Shown here: piece by piece, positions 26,409-37,100 of the stretch | How positions within the stretch are numbered: position 1 is the first letter of the stretch | Layout of the letters: every line of letters begins with the position of its first letter | Source of the DNA: SAR202 cluster bacterium | GTDB lineage: Bacteria; Chloroflexota; Dehalococcoidia; UBA6926; VFHL01 | Direction: 5' to 3' | Assembly: GCA_009392005.1 (NCBI GenBank) | Contig: VFHL01000005.1 | Span: forward strand, 1-64,000 | DNA: 64,000 bases | Made by a program: the position numbers and the translations under genes | The notes under the pieces: generated by a model | Told to the model about the DNA's origin: nothing | Databases searched by the model: none | Seen by the model: only the letters and a program-made list of their open reading frames with translations

Positions 26409-27578
26409 TTACTCGTCGGAAGAAGCAGTCTGAGCAATTAGTTTTTCTACACAAATTCGCAGAGATTGACCAAGTGTATCTTGTTGCCATTGGCGCACAT
26501 CAGACGCTCCTATCTCATCATCCATCGCGTTGGGATTTTTTGCCAAACGCTCTAAACTAGCCATTGGCCATAGTAAACCGGCGTCCAAGACAAGAGTTTT
26601 TGAGTGTTCAAGACGCCATTCTTTCATTACTTTGAATCTTTTCTCTTGTTCAGCATTCCTTCTAGAGGTTCGACGATCTGCGGTCGGACGGTTTTTCTTG
26701 CTCACAAGAGGTGCCAACATGGCATCGTGAATCGTCTCCCTTAATCTAGTTGAGCGCGGAGGATAAAGGTAACGTCCAACGCCTTGGAGTTCCGAAAGGT
26801 CCATTGATGGTTTTGTTGCTAACGAGATCAATGCAGCATTAGAGATTATATGAAATGGTGGCTTATCCAAACGTAGTGCTTCTTTTTCACGAAATGCCAC
26901 CAACATTTTCAATACCGTTAGGCCACGCTCATCTAAATCGCGGCTACCTTTTAATGAAAAAAAAGCTGTTTCTTTATCTGGGGGGGCATACCTCACTTTA
27001 GAAAGCCTCGCCGATTCCTCTAGGACCCAGCTAGATCTGTTTAGTGAGCTTAATTCTTCAAAAAGAGCATCTTTTAGATTGAACAGGTATCGAACGTCTG
27101 TAGCAGCATATTCCAATGCCTCTGCGTGTAATGGTCTAAGGCTCCAGTCACTACGTTGCAATGCTTTGTTCTTTGGAATTGTAACGTGAAGTATTTCATT
27201 TAATACATTCGCCAATCCTAATCGGGATTCCCCTATAAATGCCGCTGCTATACTTGTATCAAAAAGATTCTCAATGCGAAATGCCCATTGTCGATCAAAA
27301 CTTCGGATATCATAATCAGCTGAATGCATTATCTTTTGTATAGACTTGTCGCGAAGAACATTTCCAAACGGCGTCATGTCCTCAACATTCAGCGGATCGA
27401 TTATATAAATGCGCGAACCGATCATAAGTTGCACTAGACAAACTTTTTCGGGGTAATGAAAAAGGCTATCCGATTCGGTATCTAGAGCAATACGCTCATG
27501 CCCTTTTAACGACTCAAGGACATGAACAAGCTGGTGACCATCTGATACGATTTCAGTATCAGACGGTAATCGCCTCAT
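26409..27578 (-). CDS. rnd: Ribonuclease D
   Basis: About 389 residues with the DEDDy 3'-5' exonuclease domain: motif I ALDTESDSL, motif II in MHSADYDIRSF and motif III YAATDVRYL. An HRDC-type helical region follows (DERGLTVLKMLVAFREKEALR). It would trim the 3' ends of tRNA precursors. I prefer ATG 27578 with an AGGA about 12 bases before it; the frame extends to a TTG at 27602. It converges with the DUF35 gene. Confidence 0.9.
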   Translation of the reverse strand: MRRLPSDTEIVSDGHQLVHVLESLKGHERIALDTESDSLFHYPEKVCLVQLMIGSRIYIIDPLNVEDMTPFGNVLRDKSIQKIMHSADYDIRSFDRQWAFRIENLFDTSIAAAFIGESRLGLANVLNEILHVTIPKNKALQRSDWSLRPLHAEALEYAATDVRYLFNLKDALFEELSSLNRSSWVLEESARLSKVRYAPPDKETAFFSLKGSRDLDERGLTVLKMLVAFREKEALRLDKPPFHIISNAALISLATKPSMDLSELQGVGRYLYPPRSTRLRETIHDAMLAPLVSKKNRPTADRRTSRRNAEQEKRFKVMKEWRLEHSKTLVLDAGLLWPMASLERLAKNPNAMDDEIGASDVRQWQQDTLGQSLRICVEKLIAQTASSDE

Positions 27579-27841
27579 TATCAAAACAATCCTCGCAAAC
27601 AATCATTATTTCAACAGTAGTATGAAGCCGCAGAATGCCGTCTTTTTAGCAATGAGTCACCATAATGATTTGAACATCTGATTTAAAATAGTGCTTTCTG
27701 ATGTCACTCTGCAAGTAGATTTAACGAATTGTATACAAAATCAAATTTAGATCCGAATCCACAACTAGTGCGGAATTAAATGTTATAGAATGAGGTTCTG
27801 AGTTGCTGACAGCAACCGTGACAAAGAGAGGAGTCATACAA

Positions 27842-28699
27842 ATGACTGGCTCAAATATATTGGATTTGCGTAGAGAAGTACGTACATGGCTTGATGAAAA
27901 TGTCCCCACCGACTTACCTATACCAAACCGTGGTGAAGACATCAGTTCCGAACTAGAAAAATGGATACAGGATTTTCGCCCCAAATTAGGAGAAAAAGGC
28001 TGGTTAGCCCCTAATTGGCCCAGCTATTTTGGAGGTGGAGGTTATAATCCTTCTGAAAGCAATGCAATCTTGGAAGAAATTAGCAAAACTAGGATTCCGC
28101 CACTCGGTATAAACAAGCTTTGGCTATTTGCGATGCGGGTTTGGGGTACTGAGGAGCAAAAAGGAAAATGGCTACCACCTAGCTTACGTGGTGAGATTGA
28201 TGTCTTCCAAATATTAAGTGAACCCACAGGTGGGTCAGATTTAGCGCATCAAGACACTGTCGCAATTCGTCATGATGACCGTTTCTTTGTCAACGGAGAG
28301 AAGGGTTACACAACTGCCCAAATGACACCGGATCATCTCTTCATCCTAACCGTTTCTGACCCCGAAGGTGAGCGCTATGAAAATCTTTCAATGTTAATCA
28401 TTGATGCGAGTGATCCAGGTGTGAGTTACAAAAAACGCAATTTGCTTATGGGGGGCACCCAGAGAAGCTGGATCCTTAAAGATATTTGGGTTCCAGGAGA
28501 AAATGTAGTTGGTGAAATTGGCAAAGGATGGACAGTAGCCCAAACTATTCTTGACTTAGAACGCGGTGGAACTGGCGTAGACAAGAGCAAACAGCAAGAA
28601 GTAATGCAACGTGAAAAGGCGTATTGGGAAAAAGTTGATGAACCGGATTGGATGAAACATGATGATCCTGACGATCCGGATGGATTACTGAAAAAATGA
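27842..28699 (+). CDS. Short acyl-CoA dehydrogenase lacking the C-terminal domain
   Basis: A protein of 285 residues with the N-terminal helical and middle beta domains of acyl-CoA dehydrogenases. FQILSEPTGGSDLA is the FAD/substrate loop, VNGEKGYTTAQM the middle domain, and DIWVPGENVVGEIGKGWTVAQ the end of the beta domain. The C-terminal four-helix domain, which carries the catalytic Glu in most members, is replaced by about 45 charged residues ending DDPDDPDGLLKK. Only 73 bases separate its stop from the rho gene end, so no missing half follows. ATG 27842 has a GAGGAG site. It may be an inactive or accessory form, or one half of a two-subunit enzyme. Confidence 0.82.
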   Translation: MTGSNILDLRREVRTWLDENVPTDLPIPNRGEDISSELEKWIQDFRPKLGEKGWLAPNWPSYFGGGGYNPSESNAILEEISKTRIPPLGINKLWLFAMRVWGTEEQKGKWLPPSLRGEIDVFQILSEPTGGSDLAHQDTVAIRHDDRFFVNGEKGYTTAQMTPDHLFILTVSDPEGERYENLSMLIIDASDPGVSYKKRNLLMGGTQRSWILKDIWVPGENVVGEIGKGWTVAQTILDLERGGTGVDKSKQQEVMQREKAYWEKVDEPDWMKHDDPDDPDGLLKK

Positions 28700-28772
28700 G
28701 GATCGTATTTTGCAACAGCTAGCTAAAAAGGCTATCGGAGCTACACCAGGTAGTAAGAGTAATAAGAATTAC

Positions 28773-30263
28773 TTACATATCCTTGCTGAGATTACTAAGG
28801 AACTCCGCATTTGTTTTTGATTTAGCTAAACGATCTAATACACGAACTGTTCCATCTGATGTATCCATTGAATTGCTTGTGATTAGGCCATACATTCGAC
28901 GTAAGAGCCACACCTGTTGCAAAGTTGTATCATCTAGTAAAAGCTCTTCTCGACGCGTACCTGAACGTGGAATATCAATACCGGGAAAGATTCTTTTCTC
29001 GAAAAGCGATCGGTCAAGATGCACTTCCATGTTCCCCGTTCCTTTAAACTCTTCGTAGATGAGGTCATCCATACGGCTTCCAGTCTCAACAAGGCATGTT
29101 GCAAGGATAGTTAGACTTCCGCCTTCAGCTGTGTTTCGTGCCGCACCAAAAAAACGCTTCGCTGGATAAAGAGCAACTGGGTCCATACCACCAGAAAGAG
29201 TCCGACCACTAGATGGGGAAGACAAATTATAGGCACGTGTTAACCGAGTGAGACTATCTAAGAGGAGAACCACATGTTGACCAACTTCGACCAAACGCTT
29301 CGCGCGCTCCATAGCCATCTCTGCCACTCTTCCATGTTCTTCAACAGGCTCATCAAAGGTTGAATGGACAACTTCTCCTTGAATATTACGCTGCATATCC
29401 GTCACTTCTTCTGGACGTTCTCCAATTAGAACAACCATAATATGAATATCATCATATTTAGCCGTAATTGCATTAGCAATCTGCTTCAAAACTGTCGTCT
29501 TGCCGGCCTTTGGAGGAGACACAATTAATCCCCGTTGTCCTCGTCCCACAGGAGCAACCATATTCATCAAGCGCATTGAAAGATTCTTAGGATCGGTTTC
29601 TAAATCAATCAATTGGTCTGGAAATTCAGCTGTATTGCCATCAAAATTGGAACGCCTACGCGCTGTTTCTGGATCTAAAGAGTTAATATTATCAACACGT
29701 AAAAGGCCATGATACTTCTCACCACTTTTGGGTGGCCGAATATGTCCAGTAATCATATCGCCCGTTCGTAAACCAAATCGCCGTATCTGAGACTGCGAGA
29801 CATATATATCATTAAGGCTTGGACGCAGGTTGCGCCTACGAAGGAATCCATAACCATCATCCAAGGTTTCTAGCACACCATTTGAGATGACGCTTCCATC
29901 ACGCTCAGCATATGCGCGGAGCAGGCGATAAACGACTTCATCTTTCCGAGCTACATTCATCCCATTCATACCCATCTCTTGGGCAATAGCACTTAGATCT
30001 TCTAGGGATTTCTCCTCAAGTTCACTAGCCTTAACTAAATCTTTACTATCAATATCGCTAATCTGGTCGGGCGTATTATCCCGTGGTTTAGATCGCGATC
30101 CTCGCCGTGACGGCGGTTTTCTTCTAGTCCGATTTTGGGATGTGACAGCATCACTCTTCTTTTCAGATGTTTTATCGCTTTGTTTTACTGAAAGATCCGT
30201 TACTTCAGCATTATCAGATTCAGAAGTATTGCTTTCAGCTGCATCTGTATCACTTTTGGGCAT
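28773..30263 (-). CDS. rho: Transcription termination factor Rho
   Basis: A 496-residue RNA-dependent helicase hexamer subunit. The Rho_N helical domain starts near residue 80, followed by the cold-shock RNA-binding domain ([20 protein letters not shown]) and the RecA-like motor with Walker A PPKAGKT at 250-256, [27 protein letters not shown] and the Q/R loop region. The first 75 residues are a low-complexity extension, acidic/Ser-rich and then Arg/Lys-rich, as in actinobacterial and chloroflexal Rho. ATG follows AGGAG. Confidence 0.97.
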   Translation of the reverse strand: MPKSDTDAAESNTSESDNAEVTDLSVKQSDKTSEKKSDAVTSQNRTRRKPPSRRGSRSKPRDNTPDQISDIDSKDLVKASELEEKSLEDLSAIAQEMGMNGMNVARKDEVVYRLLRAYAERDGSVISNGVLETLDDGYGFLRRRNLRPSLNDIYVSQSQIRRFGLRTGDMITGHIRPPKSGEKYHGLLRVDNINSLDPETARRRSNFDGNTAEFPDQLIDLETDPKNLSMRLMNMVAPVGRGQRGLIVSPPKAGKTTVLKQIANAITAKYDDIHIMVVLIGERPEEVTDMQRNIQGEVVHSTFDEPVEEHGRVAEMAMERAKRLVEVGQHVVLLLDSLTRLTRAYNLSSPSSGRTLSGGMDPVALYPAKRFFGAARNTAEGGSLTILATCLVETGSRMDDLIYEEFKGTGNMEVHLDRSLFEKRIFPGIDIPRSGTRREELLLDDTTLQQVWLLRRMYGLITSNSMDTSDGTVRVLDRLAKSKTNAEFLSNLSKDM

Positions 30264-30713
30264 ATATCATTTTCTCCTTGGAAATCTTTTTCATTTTTTA
30301 TATTTGAAAGATTGCTGTTTCTGTATCACTAAACTATGGCTTTAAGAAGCAAAGCCTACTAGGCAGATTTTGAAAGTTTTTACACCTGTGTTCATAAATG
30401 TGTAAGAAGCGTCTTTGGAATTATTAGAAGTCTCTTTATAAATAGAACTGATAAACACTAGGACTAGGGGATCACAAACACATTCTGTAATCAATGAGAT
30501 TTTTTGTGCGACGTATTGAGATTTTATTGATAAGAAGGGCCATCCATGACATGACCAAAGTAAGGGAAAACTGAAAGCCTAGAAACAGGCCATTTACTTT
30601 ACTAGAAGATTCCTTAATATGCTCTGAAGCTTGGTGAAAAATGCGGTGAACGAACAACAGGACAGCAGAACATCTAACTCGCGACGGATTCTAGCAGGAT
30701 ATAAATGATATGT
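30264..30713. other. Gap between pyrG and rho
   Basis: This 450-base region contains the 5' leader of rho and whatever ends the pyrG transcript. I see only a weak 4-bp GCCT/AGGC hairpin with a loose T-tract on the minus strand near 30575-30592. The one open frame (30472-30657) begins at TTG without a ribosome site. No RNA gene is recognisable. Confidence 0.5.
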
Positions 30714-32378
30714 CTAGACCTCTAAGGACATTGTTCTCTCAGGGGACTTAATCAGTGGAAATTGAGCCTGATCACCTTCTCGCAATATTTCTTTAGCTGA
30801 ACCAACAAATCCTTGAATGAGTGGATGAGGTCGATTGGGACGAGAGCGAAATTCGGCATGGAACTGAGAGCCAGCCATAAACGGATGCTCTACTAATTCC
30901 GTAATCTCAACAAGGCGATCATCCGGGGAAAGCCCTGCACATAATAATCCTGCCTTTTCCATTGTCTCGCGGTAATCATTGTTAAATTCAAACCGATGCC
31001 TGTGACGCTCATCTACTTCTTCCACACTATATGTGCGAGCAGTTATCGTCCCAGGTACGATTCGGCACGGGTAATTACCTAGCCGCATGGTTCCACCTTT
31101 ATCTTCTACTCCTTCTTGATCTGACATAATAGTAATCACTGGATGGTCCGTATTGGCTGCAAATTCTGTCGAGTTTGCATCTGAAAGACCAAGAATATTC
31201 CTCGCAAATTCAATCACCATAACTTGCATGCCAAGACACAATCCGAGGTAAGGGATTTTATTTTCACGCGCATACTGTGCCGCACGAATCATTCCTTCAA
31301 TGCCACGGCTTCCGAAACCACCCGGAACAACAATGCCATGAACTGTTTTCAGAATGTCTTCCCATCCAGGCTGTTCCAGATCTTCCGCATTGATCCATTG
31401 AAGATCAATATCCAGGTCATGATATAAACCTGCATGATATAGAGCTTCTCGTACTGAAAGATACGCATCATGTAACGCGACATATTTCCCAACTAATGCA
31501 ATGGATAATTTCGGCTTTGGTGCTTTAATCCTATCTACCAATTTTGCCCATGAGCTCAAATCAGTGGCGGGCCCACTCAAAGCCAAACGTTCAGCAATAT
31601 ACTCGCCAAGGCCCGAGTCCTCCAAAAGCAGAGGGACTTCATAAATTGTTTCAACTGTTGGAAGATGAATGACTGCACGACGCTCCACATCACAGAAAAG
31701 AGAAATTTTCTCCTTAACCTCTTCTGGAACATCATAATCACTACGACAAATTATGACATCGGGCTGAATGCCTAGGCCTCGTAATTCCTTCACACTATGT
31801 TGTGTCGGTTTAGTCTTCAATTCTTGAGTTGGTGATATATAAGGTAGATAGGTAACGTGTATAAATAATGCATCATCACGACCAACCTCATGCCGCAACT
31901 GACGTATTGCCTCAAGAAAAGGCTGCCCTTCAATATCGCCCACCGTGCCCCCAACCTCCACAACGAGAACATCTGCTCCAGACTCCTCTGCTGCCTCGCG
32001 CACTCGCGATTTAATGGCATTCGTGACGTGGGGAACTACCTGAATCGTGCCGCCTAAAAAGTCACCATGCCTCTCCTGAGAAATAATATTAGAGAATATT
32101 TGTCCTGCTGTTACATTCGACGACTGGGTCAAATCAGCGTCAATAAACCGTTCATAGTGGCCAAGATCCAGATCAGTCTCAGCACCATCAACGGTCACAA
32201 AAACCTCTCCGTGTTGATAGGGAGACATTGTGCCAGGATCAACATTGAGGTAGGGATCTAACTTAATTACAGAGAGAGGAACATCACGACTTTTGAAAAG
32301 CCGTCCAATAGAAGCTGCGGTGATGCCTTTGCCCACTGAACTGACCACACCACCGGTCACAAAAATGTACTTCGTCAT
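30714..32378 (-). CDS. pyrG: CTP synthase
   Basis: A 554-residue enzyme aminating UTP to CTP with glutamine. The synthetase domain opens with FVTGGVVSSVGKGITAAS (P-loop). The C-terminal class-I glutamine amidotransferase has GIVVPGGFGSRGIEG, the nucleophile Cys in YLGLCLGMQ and the catalytic His/Glu in QFHAEFRSRPN. Length is usual. It diverges from the imuB cassette, whose SOS promoter lies in the shared 330-base gap. Confidence 0.97.
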   Translation of the reverse strand: MTKYIFVTGGVVSSVGKGITAASIGRLFKSRDVPLSVIKLDPYLNVDPGTMSPYQHGEVFVTVDGAETDLDLGHYERFIDADLTQSSNVTAGQIFSNIISQERHGDFLGGTIQVVPHVTNAIKSRVREAAEESGADVLVVEVGGTVGDIEGQPFLEAIRQLRHEVGRDDALFIHVTYLPYISPTQELKTKPTQHSVKELRGLGIQPDVIICRSDYDVPEEVKEKISLFCDVERRAVIHLPTVETIYEVPLLLEDSGLGEYIAERLALSGPATDLSSWAKLVDRIKAPKPKLSIALVGKYVALHDAYLSVREALYHAGLYHDLDIDLQWINAEDLEQPGWEDILKTVHGIVVPGGFGSRGIEGMIRAAQYARENKIPYLGLCLGMQVMVIEFARNILGLSDANSTEFAANTDHPVITIMSDQEGVEDKGGTMRLGNYPCRIVPGTITARTYSVEEVDERHRHRFEFNNDYRETMEKAGLLCAGLSPDDRLVEITELVEHPFMAGSQFHAEFRSRPNRPHPLIQGFVGSAKEILREGDQAQFPLIKSPERTMSLEV

Positions 32379-32714
32379 AGTTGTTCAAGCAACGTGAAAA
32401 AACACCGCCATTTCCACTTATAACGCGAAGCAAATGCTTTAGAAAATTGGCCTCAGAAGAATCAACGTTGGCCGAATTCTAAGCGCCTACTAGATCATAT
32501 GTCAACCCATATTCTACGCCTAAAAGAGATAAAATTCTTATAACACAGCACTGTATTTCTATTAGGTACTCTCTGATATCCAAAAAGCCTAAATAATTTA
32601 GCCCACCGCCATTGTATCGTTGACACAGAACATTTGTTCTATGCATAATCTGAGTCCTCATCTTAGTTTTGGTAAATCAAAATTCACATGAGTCCATTGA
32701 GGGGGGGGGTCTGC
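32379..32714. other. Divergent gap between pyrG and the mutasome cassette
   Basis: About 330 bases hold the pyrG leader on one side and, at 32620-32649, a sigma-70 promoter with a LexA box in its spacer on the other. A run of nine G lies at 32701-32709, just before the likely imuB start. No gene is seen. Confidence 0.7.
32620..32649 (+). promoter_or_regulatory. SOS promoter: LexA box inside a sigma-70 spacer
   Basis: TTGACA (32620-32625) and CATAAT (32644-32649) are 18 bases apart. The spacer contains AGAACATTTGTTCT (32627-32640), a perfect palindromic GAAC-N4-GTTC LexA box of the Gram-positive type. LexA bound here would block RNA polymerase directly. Confidence 0.85.
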
Positions 32715-33890
32715 GTGCTTGTTGCTACTGTTCTAATACCGAACTTTGCTTTTCATGTAGAGAGAAATCGTTCTTTAAATATCTTGACCTCTCCCTTTCT
32801 AATTGTAGAACGCCACCCCAAACACTTAACTGTCATGGATTTCACCCCTGGCCTTCCAGTGCAGGTCGGCATGAAAATAGAAAAAGCCCTCGCGAAAATA
32901 CCAAAAGTTCGGCTAATTGACGCTGACATTTTGTACTACGAAAAAACTTGGCATGAATTCTTAGACATCTTTCAACTGTACAGCTCTTCCATTGAATCAG
33001 AACGATTAGGTCTAGCCTACGTTGATTTATTTGATCAAAGCCAGATATCTGCAGAAGATTTGTCCTCCTTTATATCAAAAAAACAACAACTATCTTGTAG
33101 CTTGCCCATACAAATCGGTATTGGCAAAAACAAGTACCTAGCCTATATAGCAGCAAGGCGAGCAAAGCCAGGCGAGCCCGTAATAGCTCCAAGCAATGTT
33201 AAGGACTTCCTTGCTCCTACCTCAATCGATTATCTACCTATATCGCCAAAATCACATTCTGCCCTCAAGGAATTTGGATTACTTACTTTAGGCGACATCA
33301 CACACTACCCTATTGGCCCTATGCAAGCACAGTTTGGAAATGAAGGACGCTTGATATGGAATTTGGCACATGGAAACGACAGTCGCCCAATCACAAACCG
33401 TATTCAACGAGAAGTAATTACAGAAAAAATGTCATTTGCTTCACCTATAGACATTCTTACAACAATCATGGTTGCTGTAGAAGTACTGCTGAAACGCATC
33501 TTCACCCATCCTCAGCGGCGCGGAAGAGGTGTCATGCAAATAGACCTTCAAGCAAATACCGAAAAGGAGCGCTGGACCAAAAATATTGTCTTCCGTCCAG
33601 CACAAGAAACATGGACAAAATGCCTACGAATTATTGAGCGAAAGTTAGAACGAGAATCTTTTCCGGGAGGCCTAGAGGATTTGCAAATTATTGCCTCCGA
33701 ATTAACAAAAGAGCTAGGCCATCAAAAGAGCCTGTTTAGTAACCACAGAAAGAAAGAACAATTAGGTGAATTGATCAAAACATTGGAGGTGCAACTTGGA
33801 CCAAAACCACACCTGTGGCAAGTACGAGAGATAGAGCCATGGTCAAGAATACCGGAACGCCGTATGGCCTTAATACCTTTCGTCCCCTAA
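32715..33890 (+). CDS. imuB: ImuB-like Y-family polymerase homologue (mutasome hub)
   Basis: About 391 residues with the palm, thumb and little-finger layout of Y-family polymerases but without the catalytic acids. The DE pair expected in a SIDEAYLD-type motif reads RLGLAYVDL, and the N-terminal D of DxDxFF is lost (TVLIPNFAFHVE). A clamp-binding pentapeptide QKSLF occurs near residue 337. These features define ImuB, the non-catalytic adaptor between the clamp and DnaE2. GTG 32715 sits five bases after an A-plus-nine-G run that may serve as ribosome site; ATG 32688, nine codons upstream across the G run, is the alternative. No imuA precedes it. Confidence 0.88.
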   Translation: MLVATVLIPNFAFHVERNRSLNILTSPFLIVERHPKHLTVMDFTPGLPVQVGMKIEKALAKIPKVRLIDADILYYEKTWHEFLDIFQLYSSSIESERLGLAYVDLFDQSQISAEDLSSFISKKQQLSCSLPIQIGIGKNKYLAYIAARRAKPGEPVIAPSNVKDFLAPTSIDYLPISPKSHSALKEFGLLTLGDITHYPIGPMQAQFGNEGRLIWNLAHGNDSRPITNRIQREVITEKMSFASPIDILTTIMVAVEVLLKRIFTHPQRRGRGVMQIDLQANTEKERWTKNIVFRPAQETWTKCLRIIERKLERESFPGGLEDLQIIASELTKELGHQKSLFSNHRKKEQLGELIKTLEVQLGPKPHLWQVREIEPWSRIPERRMALIPFVP

Positions 33891-34129
33891 ATATTCCTGA
33901 ACCTTGTAATGTTCAAATGGGAAAACATGATAAGCCTCAAATCATCACAAAAAAACATGGAAAAAGCCTTTCTGTTCTTTCCATTAAGGATACTTGGAGA
34001 GTTGATGATGAATGGTGGACAAATCATCCAATATCACGCCAATACTACACAATTCTTCTGGAAAACCTATCTCGCACCACAATATTTATCGATAGAATCG
34101 GAGGAGGGTGGTATGAGCAAGGACTATAA
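33839..34129 (+). CDS. Small mutasome-associated protein (WR...WW type)
   Basis: About 96 residues between imuB and dnaE2, overlapping the imuB end by about 50 bases if ATG 33839 is used; ATG 33917 is an alternative start. The core IKDTWRVDDEWWTNHPISR.YY and the C-terminal I.GGWYEQGL match small proteins encoded beside, or fused to the end of, ImuB in other bacteria (DUF6504-like, from memory). Such domains are predicted beta-rich and have no proven role. The stop lies three bases before the dnaE2 start, so it is part of the same operon. Confidence 0.7.
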   Translation: MVKNTGTPYGLNTFRPLNIPEPCNVQMGKHDKPQIITKKHGKSLSVLSIKDTWRVDDEWWTNHPISRQYYTILLENLSRTTIFIDRIGGGWYEQGL

Positions 34130-34132
34130 GAA

Positions 34133-37100
34133 ATGGCATATTCCTACATAGAGCTACATGCCCATTCAAATTTTTCGCTCAAAGAGGGAGCGTCACATAT
34201 TCATGAGTTAACTACTCAAGCTCAAAAACTTGGATATCCAGCCCTAGGACTCACCGACCACAATACCCTAGCAGGATCCATGCTCTTCACACAAACTGCA
34301 CACTCTTTAGGGCTTCAACCGATCCTTGGTTCTGAGATTACTCTTGCAAATGGTCATCATCTCACTCTGATTGTTCGTACTCAGAAGGGATATGAAAATC
34401 TAAGCCATTTACTATCTATGGCTCACATTTCTAATGACCGTAAAAACCCACTATTAAATCTCAAATCAATACCAGATTTCGCTGAAGGCCTAACTCTTCT
34501 CACCGGTTGTCGGAAAGGAGAAATAAGCGCATTTCTTGCAAAAGGCCAAGAGTCCAGAGCTCTTCGATCTGTTACTCAGTATCTAGATTGGTTTGGATCT
34601 GAAAATGTGTACATCGAGATGCAGCAAAACTATGTCTATGGAGACACCTTGCGTAATAGCCAACTTGCTGCACTAGCACAGCAAATGAAAGTCCCCATTG
34701 TTGCTACAAATAACGTGCATTATCACACTAAGAACCGACATCGCTTACAAGATGCTCTTGTCGCTATTAGCCACAACAAAACATTGAGTGAAACTCATAA
34801 AGAACGTCGTGCAAATGCAGAATTCTATCTAAAATCACAAAAGGAGATGTCATCACTTTTTCACCAGTTCCCTGATGCTCTAAAAAACACTCTCAAAATA
34901 GCAAATAGATGCGACTTTGACCTGAAACGAGATTTAAACTACCGATTTCCCAATTATTCAGTTCCTGCAGGTTATACACCCCAAACTCACCTTGAAAACT
35001 TGTGTTACAAAGCAGCGAGGCGACGCTATGGAGAAATAACTCCTGAAGTACGCCAAAGATTAGAAAGAGAGTTTCAGCTTATTGAAAAGCATAACCTTGC
35101 AGGATTCTTATTGGTTTATCACGACATAATCCAGGAAGCTCGCCAAGTTATGATAGACCTTAACCTGTCTGATCCAGAAATTCCTCTCGAGGAGCGTCCG
35201 CCCGGGCGAGGGCGTGGATCAAGTGTTGCCCTGCTAGTTGGATATCTCATAGGGCTATCTCATATTGACCCACTAGCCTTTAATTTAAAGTTAGATCGGT
35301 TCCTATCTGAGGAAATGATCTCTGTTCCAGACATCGACCTTGATTTCCCACGCGAAATCCGCACTCCATTAATTGAACGCATCCACCAAAAGTGGGGCTG
35401 GGAACATGCGGCTCTAGCAGGGATGATAGTAACCTACCGAACTCGAAGCACAATCCGTGCTCTCGCAAAAGCATTAGGATTGCCCAACAAACAGATCAGC
35501 ACTTTCACAAAACACATGCACCAGATAGACATCAAACAAATAGGAACAGAAATAAATAATCATCCAGGATTCAAACATTTAGCTAATATTCCGAGTTGGC
35601 AGCATCTTGGAGAACTAGCTGAGCAACTCCATGGATTTCCTCATGAAATTGCTCAACATCCTGGAGGAATGATCATCAGTTCAACGCCACTTAGCAAGAT
35701 TGTCCCCATACGGAAAGGAGCTTTTGAAGGTCGCTTCGTGATGGAATGGGATAAAGAAGCAATTAAAGATGCAGGCTTTATAAAAATCGACTTCTTGGCC
35801 CTAGGTACACTTTCACAAATGCAAGAAGCCCTGCAGCTCATTGAAAATCGTACTGGACATTACATTGATCTTTCTAGAATCAATTTCGACGACAAAAATG
35901 TATACAAAATGTTACATCGCGCTGACACGATTGGAATCTTTCAAGTAGAAAGTGCTGCGCAAATGCAGGCTATAATCCGCATCAAACCAGAAAATTTATT
36001 TGACATGGCTCTTGAAGTAGCAGCTATTCGACCTGGTGTGGGAATCCATGATGGAATCACACATTTTATCCGTCGCCGAATGAAGTCTGAACAATGGAAA
36101 TATGACCACCCTTTAGAGAGAGGTCCTCTTGCGCGCACACTAGGCATCATTCTCTATCAGGATCAGGTAAATGAGTTAGCAATGAGCATTGGTGGATTTT
36201 CGGGAGCGGATGCTGAGCAAATGCGACGGGCCTTCCACAAACGAGAAAAAGATTTGTTACTTTCCGCATGGCACCAAAAATTCATAGATGGTGCTATGAA
36301 AAAGGGCGTTCCGCAAGATATAGCACTAAAAATATTCAAGAAATTTAATGGCCAATATATGTTTCCGGAATCTCATGCATTTGCATTTGGAGTAACAGCG
36401 TACCAAATGGCTTGGATTAAATATTATTACCCTTTGGAATTCTACGTATCTATATTCAACCAACAGCCAATGGGATTCTGGTCCTTGGAGACCTTAAAAG
36501 AGGATGCTAAGAGACATGGCATTACCATTCTAAATGTTGATGTCAATCAGAGTGGTGAAAAAGCCACCATTTATAAGGAATCACTTCTTCTTGGATTCTT
36601 GCACGTGCGTAAGATAGGAAAATCAAATACAAATCGCATTATAAAGGCTAGAAACTCCAATGGGTCATTTGTTTCTGTCTCTGACTTTGTAAAAAGAACT
36701 GGCCTACAAATTGATGAACTATACAATTTGGCTGACGCAGGTGCCTTGGATTGCCTCGGTACATCACGAAGACAAATAAAATGGAAAATTGGTTTAACTT
36801 CCCAACCAATACCCCACCAAGCAAGCCTTAATCTACCTATTGAAAAAGATTTGATCGATCTTCCCCAACAATCTTCACTCGAAAAAATGCAGCGTGAATA
36901 TCGCACTACTGGTATTTATCCAAAAGGGCATCTTTTATCAGAAATACGGCCATACCTCTCAAGAGACATTCTCCCTAGTCATAAATTAAACAAACAAAGA
37001 CATGCTGCAGACGTAAAAGTGGCAGGCATTGTAGTGCGACGACAAAAACCTCGTGGAAAAACAGTTTTTATAACACTTGAAGATGAATTCGGGCTCATCC

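Noticed and set aside
30472..30657. 61-codon frame with one hydrophobic stretch between pyrG and rho
   Set aside because: TTG start, no ribosome site and no recognisable family; more likely chance.
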